The notes under the pieces are model-generated. The model saw only the letters and a program-made list of their open reading frames with translations, made no database searches and was not told the origin of the DNA. Below, piece after piece: positions 51,031-59,225 of a DNA stretch of 64,000 bases. Each line of letters opens with the position of its first letter. Within the stretch, counting starts at the first letter, position 1. The stretch is from contig JANYDM010000086.1 in assembly GCA_025363575.1 (NCBI GenBank), forward strand, positions 34,758 to 98,757, written 5' to 3'. The translations under genes and the position numbers were made by a program. The stretch is from Betaproteobacteria bacterium. Lineage in GTDB: Bacteria > Pseudomonadota > Gammaproteobacteria > Burkholderiales > SG8-41.

Positions 51031-52578
51031 TCACATCACGAGTTCGACGAGATAGGGGCCCGCGCTCGCCAGCCCGCGCTTGAACTGCACCGCCAGCTCG
51101 TCGAGTGACGTGGCGCGGCCCGCTTCGACGCCGTAACCTTTCGCGATCGTCACCCAATCGACGCTCGGGCGATCCAGCGTCAGCATGTCGGTCGCGTTGC
51201 GCCCCGGCGTTCCAGCGCCGACGTTGGACAATTCGCCGATCAGTATTTTATAAGCGCGGTTGGCGAAGATGACGATAGTGACGTCGAGGTTTTCGCGCGC
51301 CATGGTCCATAGCGCCTGCTGCGTGTACATCGCGCTGCCGTCGCCTTCGAGCGCGATCACCTTGCGGCCCGGCGCGGCAATCGCGGCGCCCACCGCCGCG
51401 GCGAGCCCCCAGCCGATGGAGCCGCCCATGATGTTCATCCAGTCGTGCGGCCGCGCGCCCATGGTCGCGGCAGCGAAAGCACGGCCGCTGGTGACAGCTT
51501 CGTCCAGCACAATCGCGTTTTCGGGAATCATCGCATTGAAGAACGCACCGAGTCCTTCGAGGGTGACTTTGCCGGTGGGCGGCGCGCCGTCGTACGCGGG
51601 CGCATTCACGAGCGGGGCCGTGGCGCGCGCGCCAAGCTCGCGCGCCAGCGTCTCCAGCGCGCCTTCGAGATCCGCTTCGGCGCCGGCCACATCGATCACA
51701 TCGCAGCCGGTTGGCACCAAAACGCTCGGCTTGCCGGGATAGGCAAAAAATGACACGGGTAGCTTGGCGCCGACCAGCACAAGCTGGCGCGTGTCCTTTA
51801 ACATCGCCAGCGCGTTGTCCACCACGAACGGCAGTTGCCGCACCGACGCGCGGCCCGCGCCGCGCTCGATGCGCGCGTTATTGAATTCGCTCATCAGACC
51901 GCAGCCCGTTTTCGACGCGATGCGCCCCGCCCATTCCAGCGCCTTGCCGCGCAATGCCGCACCGCCGAGCAGCAGCATCGACGATTTGCCGTTCTTCAGC
52001 GCGCGCACGCCTGTGGCGATGGCATCGGCGGAGACCGCCGCACGCGGTGCCGGGTCAGCGACTTCCGCGGGGCCATCCGCTTCGCCCCATGCGGTATCAG
52101 CAGGCAGGATCAACGTCGCGATCTGGCCCGGCGCGGTGCGCGCGGCCTCGATTGCCAGCGCGCCGTCCGCCGCAATGGTTTTCGACGAGCGGGAAGTCTT
52201 CACCCAATCCGACATCGGGCGCGCGACGCCTTCGATATCAGCCGTTAACGGCGCATCGTATTGAATGTGATATCCCGCGTGCTCACCGACCACATTGACG
52301 ATGCCCGAGCGCGCTTTTTTCGCGTTGTGCAGATTGGCAAGTCCGTTACCGAGCCCCGGCCCGAGATGCAGCAACGTCGCAGCAGGTTTGCCGGCGACCC
52401 GATAGTAGCCGTCCGCAGCGCCCGTCACGACGCCTTCGAAAAGGCCGAGGATGCAGCGCACGCCCTCTACGCGATCCAGCGCGGATACGAAGTGCATCTC
52501 GGAGGTGCCCGGATTGGCGAAACAAACATTCACGTCGCCGTTGAGCAGCGTGCGGACCAGACTCTCTGCACCGTTCAC
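51031..52578 (-). CDS. Thiamine-diphosphate-dependent enzyme, acetolactate synthase/benzoylformate decarboxylase-like
   Basis: A 515-residue TPP enzyme. The cofactor-activating glutamate is Glu48 in GLFEGVVTGAADGY. The diphosphate/Mg motif EGDGSAMYTQQALWTMAREN, continuing NLDVTIVIFANRAY, spans residues 411-443. The start is a GTG overlapping the stop of a tiny upstream ORF (GTGA). Relatives form acetolactate, decarboxylate benzoylformate or cleave 2-oxoacids; no acetolactate synthase small subunit is present. Being shorter than typical AHAS, it may be a 2-oxoacid decarboxylase. The substrate is unclear. It lies on the opposite strand from the TTT receptor at 50008. Confidence 0.85.
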   Translation of the reverse strand: MNGAESLVRTLLNGDVNVCFANPGTSEMHFVSALDRVEGVRCILGLFEGVVTGAADGYYRVAGKPAATLLHLGPGLGNGLANLHNAKKARSGIVNVVGEHAGYHIQYDAPLTADIEGVARPMSDWVKTSRSSKTIAADGALAIEAARTAPGQIATLILPADTAWGEADGPAEVADPAPRAAVSADAIATGVRALKNGKSSMLLLGGAALRGKALEWAGRIASKTGCGLMSEFNNARIERGAGRASVRQLPFVVDNALAMLKDTRQLVLVGAKLPVSFFAYPGKPSVLVPTGCDVIDVAGAEADLEGALETLARELGARATAPLVNAPAYDGAPPTGKVTLEGLGAFFNAMIPENAIVLDEAVTSGRAFAAATMGARPHDWMNIMGGSIGWGLAAAVGAAIAAPGRKVIALEGDGSAMYTQQALWTMARENLDVTIVIFANRAYKILIGELSNVGAGTPGRNATDMLTLDRPSVDWVTIAKGYGVEAGRATSLDELAVQFKRGLASAGPYLVELVM

Positions 52579-52667
52579 CGGTTTCCCTTTTCCAGAGCAC
52601 GTTCGTAAAAGCGCATGGCATCGGCGCAGTAGCCGTTGAAAGACAAGTACGCGATCGGCCGCGGCAT
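52575..52667 (-). pseudogene. Truncated N-terminus of a VOC/PhnB-type protein, overlapping the TPP gene
   Basis: Thirty codons read MPRPIAYLSFNGYCADAMRF and YERALEKGNR. This matches the opening strand and helix of VOC (PhnB/glyoxalase-fold) proteins, which continue for another 100 residues. Here TGA follows immediately and overlaps the GTG of the TPP enzyme. GAGGGG precedes the ATG. The rest of a VOC gene is not visible on either side. It appears to be a remnant, kept perhaps as a short leader that couples translation of the next gene. Confidence 0.55.
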
Positions 52668-52793
52668 GGCAATTCCCCTCGGGTCAGGCCGGTAGTTTAA
52701 GCGTAAACGCCAGGCAAGCCGCGCGCCGATCGGTCAAAAACACCGGCGGCAGTTCGGCCGGGCATAAAGCCTTTTCCCTTGCGCGCCCCGGTC

Positions 52794-52943
52794 TCATGCC
52801 GGTGTCGAGTTGCGACGCTGGCGCAGAAAAAACAGCAGAGCGATCAGCGTTCCACCCGGCAGAAAAATCTCCATCATCAGGTAAGGCCCCGCCTGCCTGC
52901 AGGCCCGCAGCAACCATTTCCAGCCTTTCAAAGCTCTTTGCAT
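52794..52943 (-). CDS. Small membrane protein (49 residues)
   Basis: This 49-residue ORF has a strong GGAGG five bases before its ATG. The sequence ends with a helical MEIFLPGGTLIALLFFLRQR and a short basic tail. The LPGGTLIALL motif before an arginine-rich end is familiar from small unannotated betaproteobacterial membrane proteins. No homologue search was possible. It lies between the AtuA-like gene pair and the TPP gene, all on the minus strand. Confidence 0.6.
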   Translation of the reverse strand: MQRALKGWKWLLRACRQAGPYLMMEIFLPGGTLIALLFFLRQRRNSTPA

Positions 52944-53041
52944 GACTGCCTCCGTTCATATTCAGCCGATCCATCACTGAATAATCGAACGAGGCATGCC
53001 GGATTCGACAGGCCGGAAAAAATAATTTCCTGCCGCCGGGA

Positions 53042-53356
53042 TCAGGGCAAGTCGATTTCCATTTCAAGCAGCGCGTACGAGAGGCTCTTGCCGTGTGCGT
53101 CCATCGCCAGCGACGTGGTGACGCCGCCTCCCAACGATTGCTCACAGACAAATTGCAGTGCGCCGACGATCGGCACCTCATGGCGTGTGACTTTGCCTTT
53201 GATGAGATGACCGAGGTGGCGCTTGACCAGCGCGCCGGTGACCCTGGCGCGCAACACTTCGTAGTCTTGTTCCCGGTACGCGATCAGCGACAGGATGGAC
53301 GTGTTGCCCTTGTCGCCGGCGCGGCAGTGCGCGAGATCATACAGTTTCTTTTTCAC
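53042..53356 (-). CDS. AtuA-like ferredoxin-fold small subunit
   Basis: A 104-residue protein. It begins LYDLAHCRAGDKGNTSILSL, the opening of the small AtuA-associated domain, and ends with LGGGVTTSLAMDAHGKSLSY. In many genomes this domain is fused to or encoded next to AtuA, and here the GTG start overlaps the AtuA gene by 20 bases. In Pseudomonas the atu genes break down acyclic terpenes such as citronellol. A role as a binding partner of the AtuA protein is inferred from the overlap. Confidence 0.85.
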   Translation of the reverse strand: MKKKLYDLAHCRAGDKGNTSILSLIAYREQDYEVLRARVTGALVKRHLGHLIKGKVTRHEVPIVGALQFVCEQSLGGGVTTSLAMDAHGKSLSYALLEMEIDLP

Positions 53357-54689
53357 GCCGCCACTCCCGTACCGTCACTTCGGTTTTGATTTTCTCGCGC
53401 GCGATCAATCCGGAAATTACACCGACTTGCTCGTGCACGTATTTACGCGCGCCACCACCACCGCCCGGGCCGTTGGTCCATAGCGCTTCGACCTCTTCGC
53501 CGACGAGCGCGGCTTTGTCGCGCGTGGGTGCGCGCGCTGCGACCCGTAAGCGGACCTCATATGGACGCGCCGTCTCGTCGTAAGCCTTGCCGTGCAGCGA
53601 AGTGCTGCCGATGTAATCGACGCGCAGTTCCTTGAACGCGCCTTTCAAGCGGGTTGCCACGACTTCACCGGCGAGCTGCGCACGCTTCAGTGCGTTCGCG
53701 CCGGCGTAGCTGATTTCGCCTTCGCCGACATAGCCCGCGTGATAGCCGATGCTGACCTTGAGCGTCGGCGCTCGCGGTTTGCCCGTCGCACCGGCCACGG
53801 CGACGCGGTTCGCGCCCGCCTGTTTCAGGCGCACGGTCGTGAAATCCGCGGTGATGTCTGGCGTCACATAGGCACGCGGATCGGTCACCTCGTACAGCAA
53901 CTGTTCCTTGGCAGTAACGAGATTGATGGCACCGCCCGTATCCGGTGGCTTGCCGATCACGCAATTGCCGTCACTATCGACATCCGCATACGGGAAGCCG
54001 ATATGCGCGAAATCGGGAATGTCTTTCTTACCGGGATCGGCGCAATAGCCCCCGGTGATCTGGCCCGCGCATTCAAGCAGATGGCCCATCACGGTGCCGC
54101 GCGCCATGCGATCGAGATCATCGGGCTGCCAGCCGTATTCGTAAGCGGCCGGCGCGAGAAACAACGACGGGTCGGCGACGCGGCCCGTGATGATGATATC
54201 CGCACCCGTCGCCAGCGCCGGCAGCAAAGCATCGACGCCGAGATAGGCGTTGGCGGATACCAACCATTTGTACGCCGAGAGCGGTTCGCCGGTTTCGAGC
54301 ACGCGGTCCGTCGGCCGCATCAGTTTCAGCACATCGTCGCCGGTGACTGCCGCGACCTTGATATCGAGCTTGCGGCGCCTGGCGATTTCCACGATCAGGT
54401 CGGCCGCCGCAATGGGATTCGCCGCACCCATATTGGTTATCAGGCGCACACGCTTTTTCTTGATGACGGGCAGCAGCAATTCCATGCGCCGCGCGAGCAG
54501 CACGTCGTAGCCCTCGGCGGGCTCCTTCAATTTGCGCAGCTGAGCGAGCGCTATGGTCCGCTCGGCGAGACATTCGAGTCCGAGATATTGCAAACCGCCG
54601 CGCTCGGCGAGTATCACCGCCGGCTCGAGACGGTCACCGGCGAAACCGGCGCCCGAGCCTATACGCAGTGTGCCCGTCTTTCGACGCAT
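53337..54689 (-). CDS. AtuA family protein (DUF1446, acyclic terpene utilization)
   Basis: A 450-residue protein. It starts TLRIGSGAGFAGDRLEPAVI and includes ITNMGAANPIAAADLIVEIA, ADIIITGRVADPSLFLAP, the DUF1446 signature, and LLECAGQITGGYCADPG. AtuA function is not biochemically settled but it is needed for citronellol and geraniol breakdown in Pseudomonas. The ATG at 54689 directly follows the binding-protein stop with no gap. The small AtuA-like subunit follows at its 3' end. Other terpene genes (atuC, atuF) are absent, so the substrate may be different. Confidence 0.88.
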   Translation of the reverse strand: MRRKTGTLRIGSGAGFAGDRLEPAVILAERGGLQYLGLECLAERTIALAQLRKLKEPAEGYDVLLARRMELLLPVIKKKRVRLITNMGAANPIAAADLIVEIARRRKLDIKVAAVTGDDVLKLMRPTDRVLETGEPLSAYKWLVSANAYLGVDALLPALATGADIIITGRVADPSLFLAPAAYEYGWQPDDLDRMARGTVMGHLLECAGQITGGYCADPGKKDIPDFAHIGFPYADVDSDGNCVIGKPPDTGGAINLVTAKEQLLYEVTDPRAYVTPDITADFTTVRLKQAGANRVAVAGATGKPRAPTLKVSIGYHAGYVGEGEISYAGANALKRAQLAGEVVATRLKGAFKELRVDYIGSTSLHGKAYDETARPYEVRLRVAARAPTRDKAALVGEEVEALWTNGPGGGGGARKYVHEQVGVISGLIAREKIKTEVTVREWRREKETV

Positions 54690-55697
54690 TTAGTTTCCCG
54701 GCAGGCCGTGTGCTTCGGGGAAGAACATTTCCTGCCAGGTCTTCGGTACATCCTTGATCGACCCGATCTTGCCCATGAACTCGGCCGTCTTGAAAACTTT
54801 CTCGGGCACCAGCGTGAATGCGTAATCGGGGTTTGAAATCGCGGCATACACTTCATCCACGGTCGATTTCTTGTCGTTAGCCCATTCGAGATAACGCTGC
54901 GCCGCCGCCTTCTTGTCGCGGTTGATGCCGTCGATGGCTTCCTTCAGCGCGGCAACAAACGCGCCGTAGGCTTTTGGATTGGCTTCGCGGAACTTGGTGG
55001 TGGCGACAATCACCAGCGCGGTCGCGCGCCCGCCGAGGATTTCGTACGACGTCGTCAATGTGCGCACGCCCGGGATTTTCATCTCCTGCTCGTGGAAAGG
55101 CGACGTCGTGAAATGGGCGTCGACCCCGCCGGTGTTCGACATCAGCGCAGCCATGCCGTCGGGATGCGACAGCGTGACGGTGTACGGATCGAGCTTGTAC
55201 TGATTGCCTTCGCCGAATGCTTTCTCCGCCGCCATCTGCAGCACGATCGCCTGCGTCGACACCTTGACAGCCGGCACCGCGATCTTGTCCTTGTCGGTGA
55301 AATCCTTGATCGACTTCACGTTCGGATTGCGCACGTTGAGATACAGCGGGTACGTGGTGACTGCCGACACGCCCATCACGCCCACATTGCCCTTGGTCTT
55401 GCCCCACAGCGTAATCAGCGATGGCGCGCCGACGGCGCTGAAATTGACGGCACCCGACAACAGGCCATCGTTGATCGCGGCCGGGCCGGCGAGCTTGGCC
55501 CAATTGGTTTTGAGTTCGGGCAAACCCAGCGCTTTGGCGTGCTTTTCAATCAGCTTGTTATGCTCCATCCACATCAGCGGCAGAAAGCTCACGCCATATT
55601 GCTGCGCGACGGTGACTTCGCTGACTTCGGCGCGTACGCCAGCGACTGCAGTGAACAGTACACATGCAGTGAGTCCTGCAAATAAGCGGTTACGCAC
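54690..55697 (-). CDS. ABC-type substrate-binding protein, NMT1/SsuA-like
   Basis: A 335-residue exported protein with signal peptide MRNRLFAGLTACVLFTAVAG cut near VRAE. The mature part begins SEVTVAQQYGVSFLPLMWME and includes SAVNFSAVGAPSLITLWGKT-like strands and HFTTSPFHEQEMKIPGVRTL, as in taurine, nitrate and thiamine-precursor receptors. It has a GTG start preceded by AAGGAGG. No permease or ATPase gene is next to it, so its transporter partner must be elsewhere. Abutting AtuA by zero bases suggests the ligand feeds the AtuA step. Confidence 0.82.
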   Translation of the reverse strand: MRNRLFAGLTACVLFTAVAGVRAEVSEVTVAQQYGVSFLPLMWMEHNKLIEKHAKALGLPELKTNWAKLAGPAAINDGLLSGAVNFSAVGAPSLITLWGKTKGNVGVMGVSAVTTYPLYLNVRNPNVKSIKDFTDKDKIAVPAVKVSTQAIVLQMAAEKAFGEGNQYKLDPYTVTLSHPDGMAALMSNTGGVDAHFTTSPFHEQEMKIPGVRTLTTSYEILGGRATALVIVATTKFREANPKAYGAFVAALKEAIDGINRDKKAAAQRYLEWANDKKSTVDEVYAAISNPDYAFTLVPEKVFKTAEFMGKIGSIKDVPKTWQEMFFPEAHGLPGN

Positions 55698-55893
55698 GGG
55701 CCCCTCCTTAGATTTCTTGGATTTATATGGCGTCGATTATGCCATTACATCCCGCGGCAACTTTTGTTTCCACCAGCAATAGTGGAAATGGAATCGAGCA
55801 ACCACTTTCAATTGTGGGAAGCGATTTGCCGTCGACGAAATCCACCGCTCTTTCCTGTAAACCGCCCTTGCAAGCGGCGCGTTATTGCTTTTA

Positions 55894-55913
55894 TACTGTA
55901 TAAAACCACAGTA
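55894..55913 (+). promoter_or_regulatory. LexA (SOS) box upstream of the mutagenesis cassette
   Basis: TACTGT-N8-ACAGTA occurs at 55894-55913 with an AT-rich core. Both six-base arms match the E. coli consensus TACTGTATATATATACAGTA exactly. It lies 44 bases before the ATG at 55957 and is the only strong box seen upstream of lexA, imuA, imuB and dnaE2. It is likely to control the whole group. Confidence 0.9.
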
Positions 55914-55956
55914 TCATTTTTCGAGCCGCGAAACGTCAACTTCATAGGAGAAATGC

Positions 55957-56385
55957 ATGGAAACAGCTGCCGCACTGAAGATCCTCCAGCAACTCGCTGA
56001 CGGCACCGACCCGCAAAACGGCAAGGCATTCGGCGCCGACAGTCCGTATCAGCATCCCGACACCGTGCGCGCGCTGTTCGTGGCGTTGCGCATGCTCGAC
56101 GCGCCGCCGACAGCCGCCAAATCCCGCGCCGCCGCAGCGGGCGAGAACGCGCCGTCCAACTCGGGCAAGCCGTGGTCGGATGATGAAGACAAAGCGCTCG
56201 CGACTGCATTCGACACGGGCAAGAAAATTCTCGAGCTCGCCACCGCGCACCGGCGTTCGCGTTTCGCCATCGAGGCGCGGCTTGCCAAGCTCGGCAAAAT
56301 CGAGCCGCCCGCCAATCTGCGCGGGCATGGCACCAAGGCGACAGCGGCCGCGTCGGACATCGCGGCTTATTCCGCACAACATTAA
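55957..56385 (+). CDS. SOS-box-controlled protein with a Myb/SANT-like C-terminal domain
   Basis: A 142-residue protein I cannot name. Residues about 1-50 are helical ([20 protein letters not shown], then a [13 protein letters not shown] helix), followed by a low-complexity Ala/Ser linker. The C-terminal segment, about 70-115, reads [20 protein letters not shown] and [20 protein letters not shown], a Myb/SANT-like helix-turn-helix. AGGAG lies six bases before the ATG. It is the first gene behind the LexA box and precedes lexA. It could be a regulator or a DNA-repair accessory; neither is shown. Confidence 0.7.
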   Translation: METAAALKILQQLADGTDPQNGKAFGADSPYQHPDTVRALFVALRMLDAPPTAAKSRAAAAGENAPSNSGKPWSDDEDKALATAFDTGKKILELATAHRRSRFAIEARLAKLGKIEPPANLRGHGTKATAAASDIAAYSAQH

Positions 56386-56408
56386 AACCGCTTACGAGTG
56401 GGCGAAAC

Positions 56409-56447
56409 AAGAGGCCGGGGGGAAAGGGAGCTTCCCGCCGGTCTCTT
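56409..56447. other. Long hairpin between the Myb-like gene and lexA
   Basis: AAGAGGCCGG.. (56409-56424) pairs with 56432-56447 over 16 positions with one G-U and one mismatch around a seven-base loop. No U-run follows, so it is not a classic terminator. It may be an attenuator or processing site ahead of lexA. Confidence 0.4.
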
Positions 56448-56480
56448 GCCAGTCTTTGCTCCACCTATTGGAAAACCGCG

Positions 56481-57080
56481 ATGGATGAACTGACCAAACG
56501 CCAGCAGGAAATTCTGCAGATGATCCGCGAGTTCATCGCGAATTCCGGCTTTCCGCCGACACGCGCCGACATCTGCCGCGCCATGGGCTTCAATTCGCCT
56601 AATGCCGCGGAAGAGCATCTGCGCGCGCTCGCCCGCAAAGGCGCAATTGAAATACTGGGCGGCGCTTCACGCGGCATTCGTCTGCTCGAAGAACAGGGGC
56701 TGCCGCTGATCGGGCGCGTGGCCGCCGGCAGCCCGCTGCTGGCCGTCGAAAACGTCGAGATGCATTGCCGGGTCGATGCGCAACTGTTCAAGCCGCGCGC
56801 CGATTATCTGCTGAAGGTGAGGGGCTTGAGCATGCGCGATGCCGGCATCCTCGACGGCGATCTGCTCGCCGTGCACCGCGCGCAGGAGGCACGCTCGGGG
56901 CAGGTCGTGGTCGCGCGGCTGCACGATGAAGTGACCGTCAAGCGCTTCCAGCGCCGCGGCCATCAAGTGCAGCTGCTGCCCGAAAATCCGGATTTCAAAA
57001 TCATCGAAGTCGACTTGCGCCGCGCTGCGTTCGCCATCGAAGGCATCGCGGTTGGCGTCATTCGCAATGGCACGCTGTAA
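56481..57080 (+). CDS. lexA: LexA repressor
   Basis: A 199-residue repressor. The winged-helix DNA-binding domain (1-70) includes [20 protein letters not shown]. The autocleavage site is Ala82-Gly83 in GRVAAGSPL. The serine-lysine dyad is Ser117 (RGLSMRD) and Lys154 (VTVKRF). On RecA activation LexA cleaves itself and releases SOS genes. It lies second in the cassette and is followed by imuA after two bases. Whether this is the cell's only LexA or a second copy is not visible here. Confidence 0.96.
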   Translation: MDELTKRQQEILQMIREFIANSGFPPTRADICRAMGFNSPNAAEEHLRALARKGAIEILGGASRGIRLLEEQGLPLIGRVAAGSPLLAVENVEMHCRVDAQLFKPRADYLLKVRGLSMRDAGILDGDLLAVHRAQEARSGQVVVARLHDEVTVKRFQRRGHQVQLLPENPDFKIIEVDLRRAAFAIEGIAVGVIRNGTL

Positions 57081-57082
57081 AT

Positions 57083-57853
57083 ATGCCCGCTGCTGCGCGG
57101 ATGTCTCCCGCGCCTCTCGAACACCTCGCACATCCTGCTGTCTGGCGCGGCAATCAGCTGAGCCGCGTTGCCAACACGAGTGTACCGACAGGATTTGCAG
57201 CGCTCGATGCAGAATTGCCGGGCGGCGGCTGGCCTACCGCAGCGCTGACGGAAATCCTGCCGCTGCACGAAGGCATCGGCGAATTGCGCATATTGGGTGC
57301 GGCGCTCGCCATGCTGTCCGCGCAAAAGCGTACGCTTGCCTGGATCGCACCGCCTCATCTGCCGTATGCGCCTGCGCTGATTGCACTCGGCATCGATCTT
57401 ACGCGGCTCATCATTGTCAGCTCGCGTTCTGCGCGCGAAACATTGTGGGCAACCGAACAAACCTTGCGTTCGCGTGCCTGCGGCGCAGTGATCGCCTGGC
57501 CCGGCGCCATCAAATATCCGGAATTACGTCGTCTGCAATTGGCTGCCGAAGACAATCCGGTACTTGCCGTATTGTTCCGTTCGCCGCAAACATCGACCCA
57601 GCCGTCGTGCGCGGCACTCAGACTGAGCCTGCAAACCTATCATGGCGAGATTTCCGTGCGCATATTGAAACGCCGCGGTGCGGCGCTCGATACACCGATC
57701 GTCATGACAGCTCCGCCTGTTCTGCATCAGCGTCTTCTCGCCCCTGCCTGTTTATTTCCCGCAAATTTACCGAGGTCTTCTCATGTTATGGATAGCCATC
57801 GATCTGCCCCAGTTCGCGCTCGAATCGTTTGCGCAGCCGGCAACTTCATCTGA
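57083..57853 (+). CDS. imuA: ImuA, RecA-like accessory of the mutasome
   Basis: A 256-residue protein. It carries VPTGFAALDAELPGGGWPTA and LTEILPLHEGIGELRILGAA, a RecA/SulA-like core that is standard for ImuA in lexA-imuA-imuB-dnaE2 cassettes. It works with ImuB and DnaE2 in error-prone translesion synthesis; its exact role is unsettled. The canonical Walker A lysine is absent, so ATP binding is uncertain. Its 3' end overlaps imuB by 71 bases, indicating coupled translation. A start at the second Met (57101) is possible. Confidence 0.9.
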   Translation: MPAAARMSPAPLEHLAHPAVWRGNQLSRVANTSVPTGFAALDAELPGGGWPTAALTEILPLHEGIGELRILGAALAMLSAQKRTLAWIAPPHLPYAPALIALGIDLTRLIIVSSRSARETLWATEQTLRSRACGAVIAWPGAIKYPELRRLQLAAEDNPVLAVLFRSPQTSTQPSCAALRLSLQTYHGEISVRILKRRGAALDTPIVMTAPPVLHQRLLAPACLFPANLPRSSHVMDSHRSAPVRARIVCAAGNFI

Positions 57854-59222
57854 ACCGTGGGCAATTACCGACGACGGATGCGTCTTGGTTTGCAATACGC
57901 TTGCGCATGCCGGCGGTGTACGTAATGGCATGCGCCTGTCGGCCGCCTGTGCGCTCTTGCCGCAACTGCATCACCGGCCGCGCGATCGCGCGGCGGAAAC
58001 TGCCGCACTGAATACGCTGGCCGCCTGGGCCAATGGATTTACTCCCAATGTCTCGCTTGAGCCACCGCAGGCGCTACTGCTGGATATCGAAGGCAGTCTC
58101 AAGCTGTTTGGCGGCATCGGGGCCGTCCTGCGTGCACTCCGGCAGGGCGTGAATGAAATGGGCTACACCTCAACCATCGCCTGCGCGCCAACTTGCGGCG
58201 CTGCTTTGCTGCTCGCGCGCAACGGCACCGAAACAATCGTCAACTGCAAACGGGGGCTCGAAGCAGCCCTCGCGGCGCTGCCCTTGCGCGTCTTGGCCTG
58301 CGAAGCCTCCACCCTGAAAACATTAGCGACAGCAGGCCTGCGCAGCGTGGGCGCTCTTTTAGCGCTGCCGCGAGATGAAACCGCACGCCGTTTCGGCCAG
58401 CCGCTGCTTGACGCTCTCGATCGCGCGCTCGGCAAGTTGCCTGCGCCGCGCCGGTTTTTTACACCACCCGCGCGTTTCAATGCCAAACTCGAACTGGCCG
58501 CCGAAGTCAGCAATGCTGAAGCGCTGCTGTTTGCGGCAAAACGCCTGCTAACCCAGCTCGCGGGCTTTCTGCGCGCGCGCAATGGCGGAATTCAGCATTG
58601 TGTTCTTGTGCTGCTGCACGACAATGGTCGCGCTAAAACAACGATCGACATAGGCTTGGTGGCGCCGACGCGCGATGCCGCCCACCTGACGATGCTGGCA
58701 CGGGAGCGGCTGAGCGCTTTCACACTCCCCACGCCGGTACATACGATAGTGCTGGAAGCCGGCGAGATACTCGAACTAGTACAGGAAAATTCTGCGCTGT
58801 TTCCCGAACATATCAATCCGCCAGGCGAACGCGAAAAACTTATCGAACGCCTGCGCGCGCGGCTCGGCCGCAATGCAGTCAGCGGCCTCATATCCCAGGC
58901 CGGGCATCGCCCCGACCGGGCCTGGCAATCGGCCGAGCCGGGCAGCTCCAGCCCTGCTCCCATGGATGGACCTCAGCCCCCGCGGCCTTTATGGTTGCTG
59001 GAAGCGCCTAAGCCGCTGCCGGAAATTTCTGCGCAACCCCATTACGGCAGTGATCCGCTTGCGTTGATCGCGGGCCCGGAACGCATCGAGTCCGGCTGGT
59101 GGGACAGCGATGACATCCGGCGGGATTACTTCATTGCGCGCACTCCGGAGGATTCCATGCTGTGGGTTTATCGCGACTGGCGACGACCCGGCGGCTGGTA
59201 TCTGCACGGCATTTTCGGATGA
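57783..59222 (+). CDS. imuB: ImuB, Y-family polymerase-like hub protein
   Basis: A 479-residue protein. It begins MLWIAIDLPQFALESFAQPA and includes LLLDIEGSLKLFGGIGAVLR, the Y-family polymerase-like core with the usual catalytic acids largely missing, as expected for ImuB. The C-terminus ends with WWDSDDIRRDYFIARTPEDS, WVYRDW and GGWYLHGIFG, hallmarks of ImuB. It binds the sliding clamp, ImuA and DnaE2 and so organises the mutasome without polymerising. It overlaps imuA at its 5' end and is followed three bases later by dnaE2. Confidence 0.93.
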   Translation: MLWIAIDLPQFALESFAQPATSSEPWAITDDGCVLVCNTLAHAGGVRNGMRLSAACALLPQLHHRPRDRAAETAALNTLAAWANGFTPNVSLEPPQALLLDIEGSLKLFGGIGAVLRALRQGVNEMGYTSTIACAPTCGAALLLARNGTETIVNCKRGLEAALAALPLRVLACEASTLKTLATAGLRSVGALLALPRDETARRFGQPLLDALDRALGKLPAPRRFFTPPARFNAKLELAAEVSNAEALLFAAKRLLTQLAGFLRARNGGIQHCVLVLLHDNGRAKTTIDIGLVAPTRDAAHLTMLARERLSAFTLPTPVHTIVLEAGEILELVQENSALFPEHINPPGEREKLIERLRARLGRNAVSGLISQAGHRPDRAWQSAEPGSSSPAPMDGPQPPRPLWLLEAPKPLPEISAQPHYGSDPLALIAGPERIESGWWDSDDIRRDYFIARTPEDSMLWVYRDWRRPGGWYLHGIFG

Positions 59223-59225
59223 TCT

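Noticed and set aside
52684..53181. A 165-codon minus-strand frame spanning the AtuA-like subunit and the 49-residue gene
   Set aside because: It runs in a different frame from both supported genes, has no motif and no Shine-Dalgarno.
56409..56447. Terminator before lexA
   Set aside because: The hairpin lacks a U-run, and the LexA box upstream is the only evident promoter for lexA, so complete termination here is unlikely. Kept only as a hairpin.
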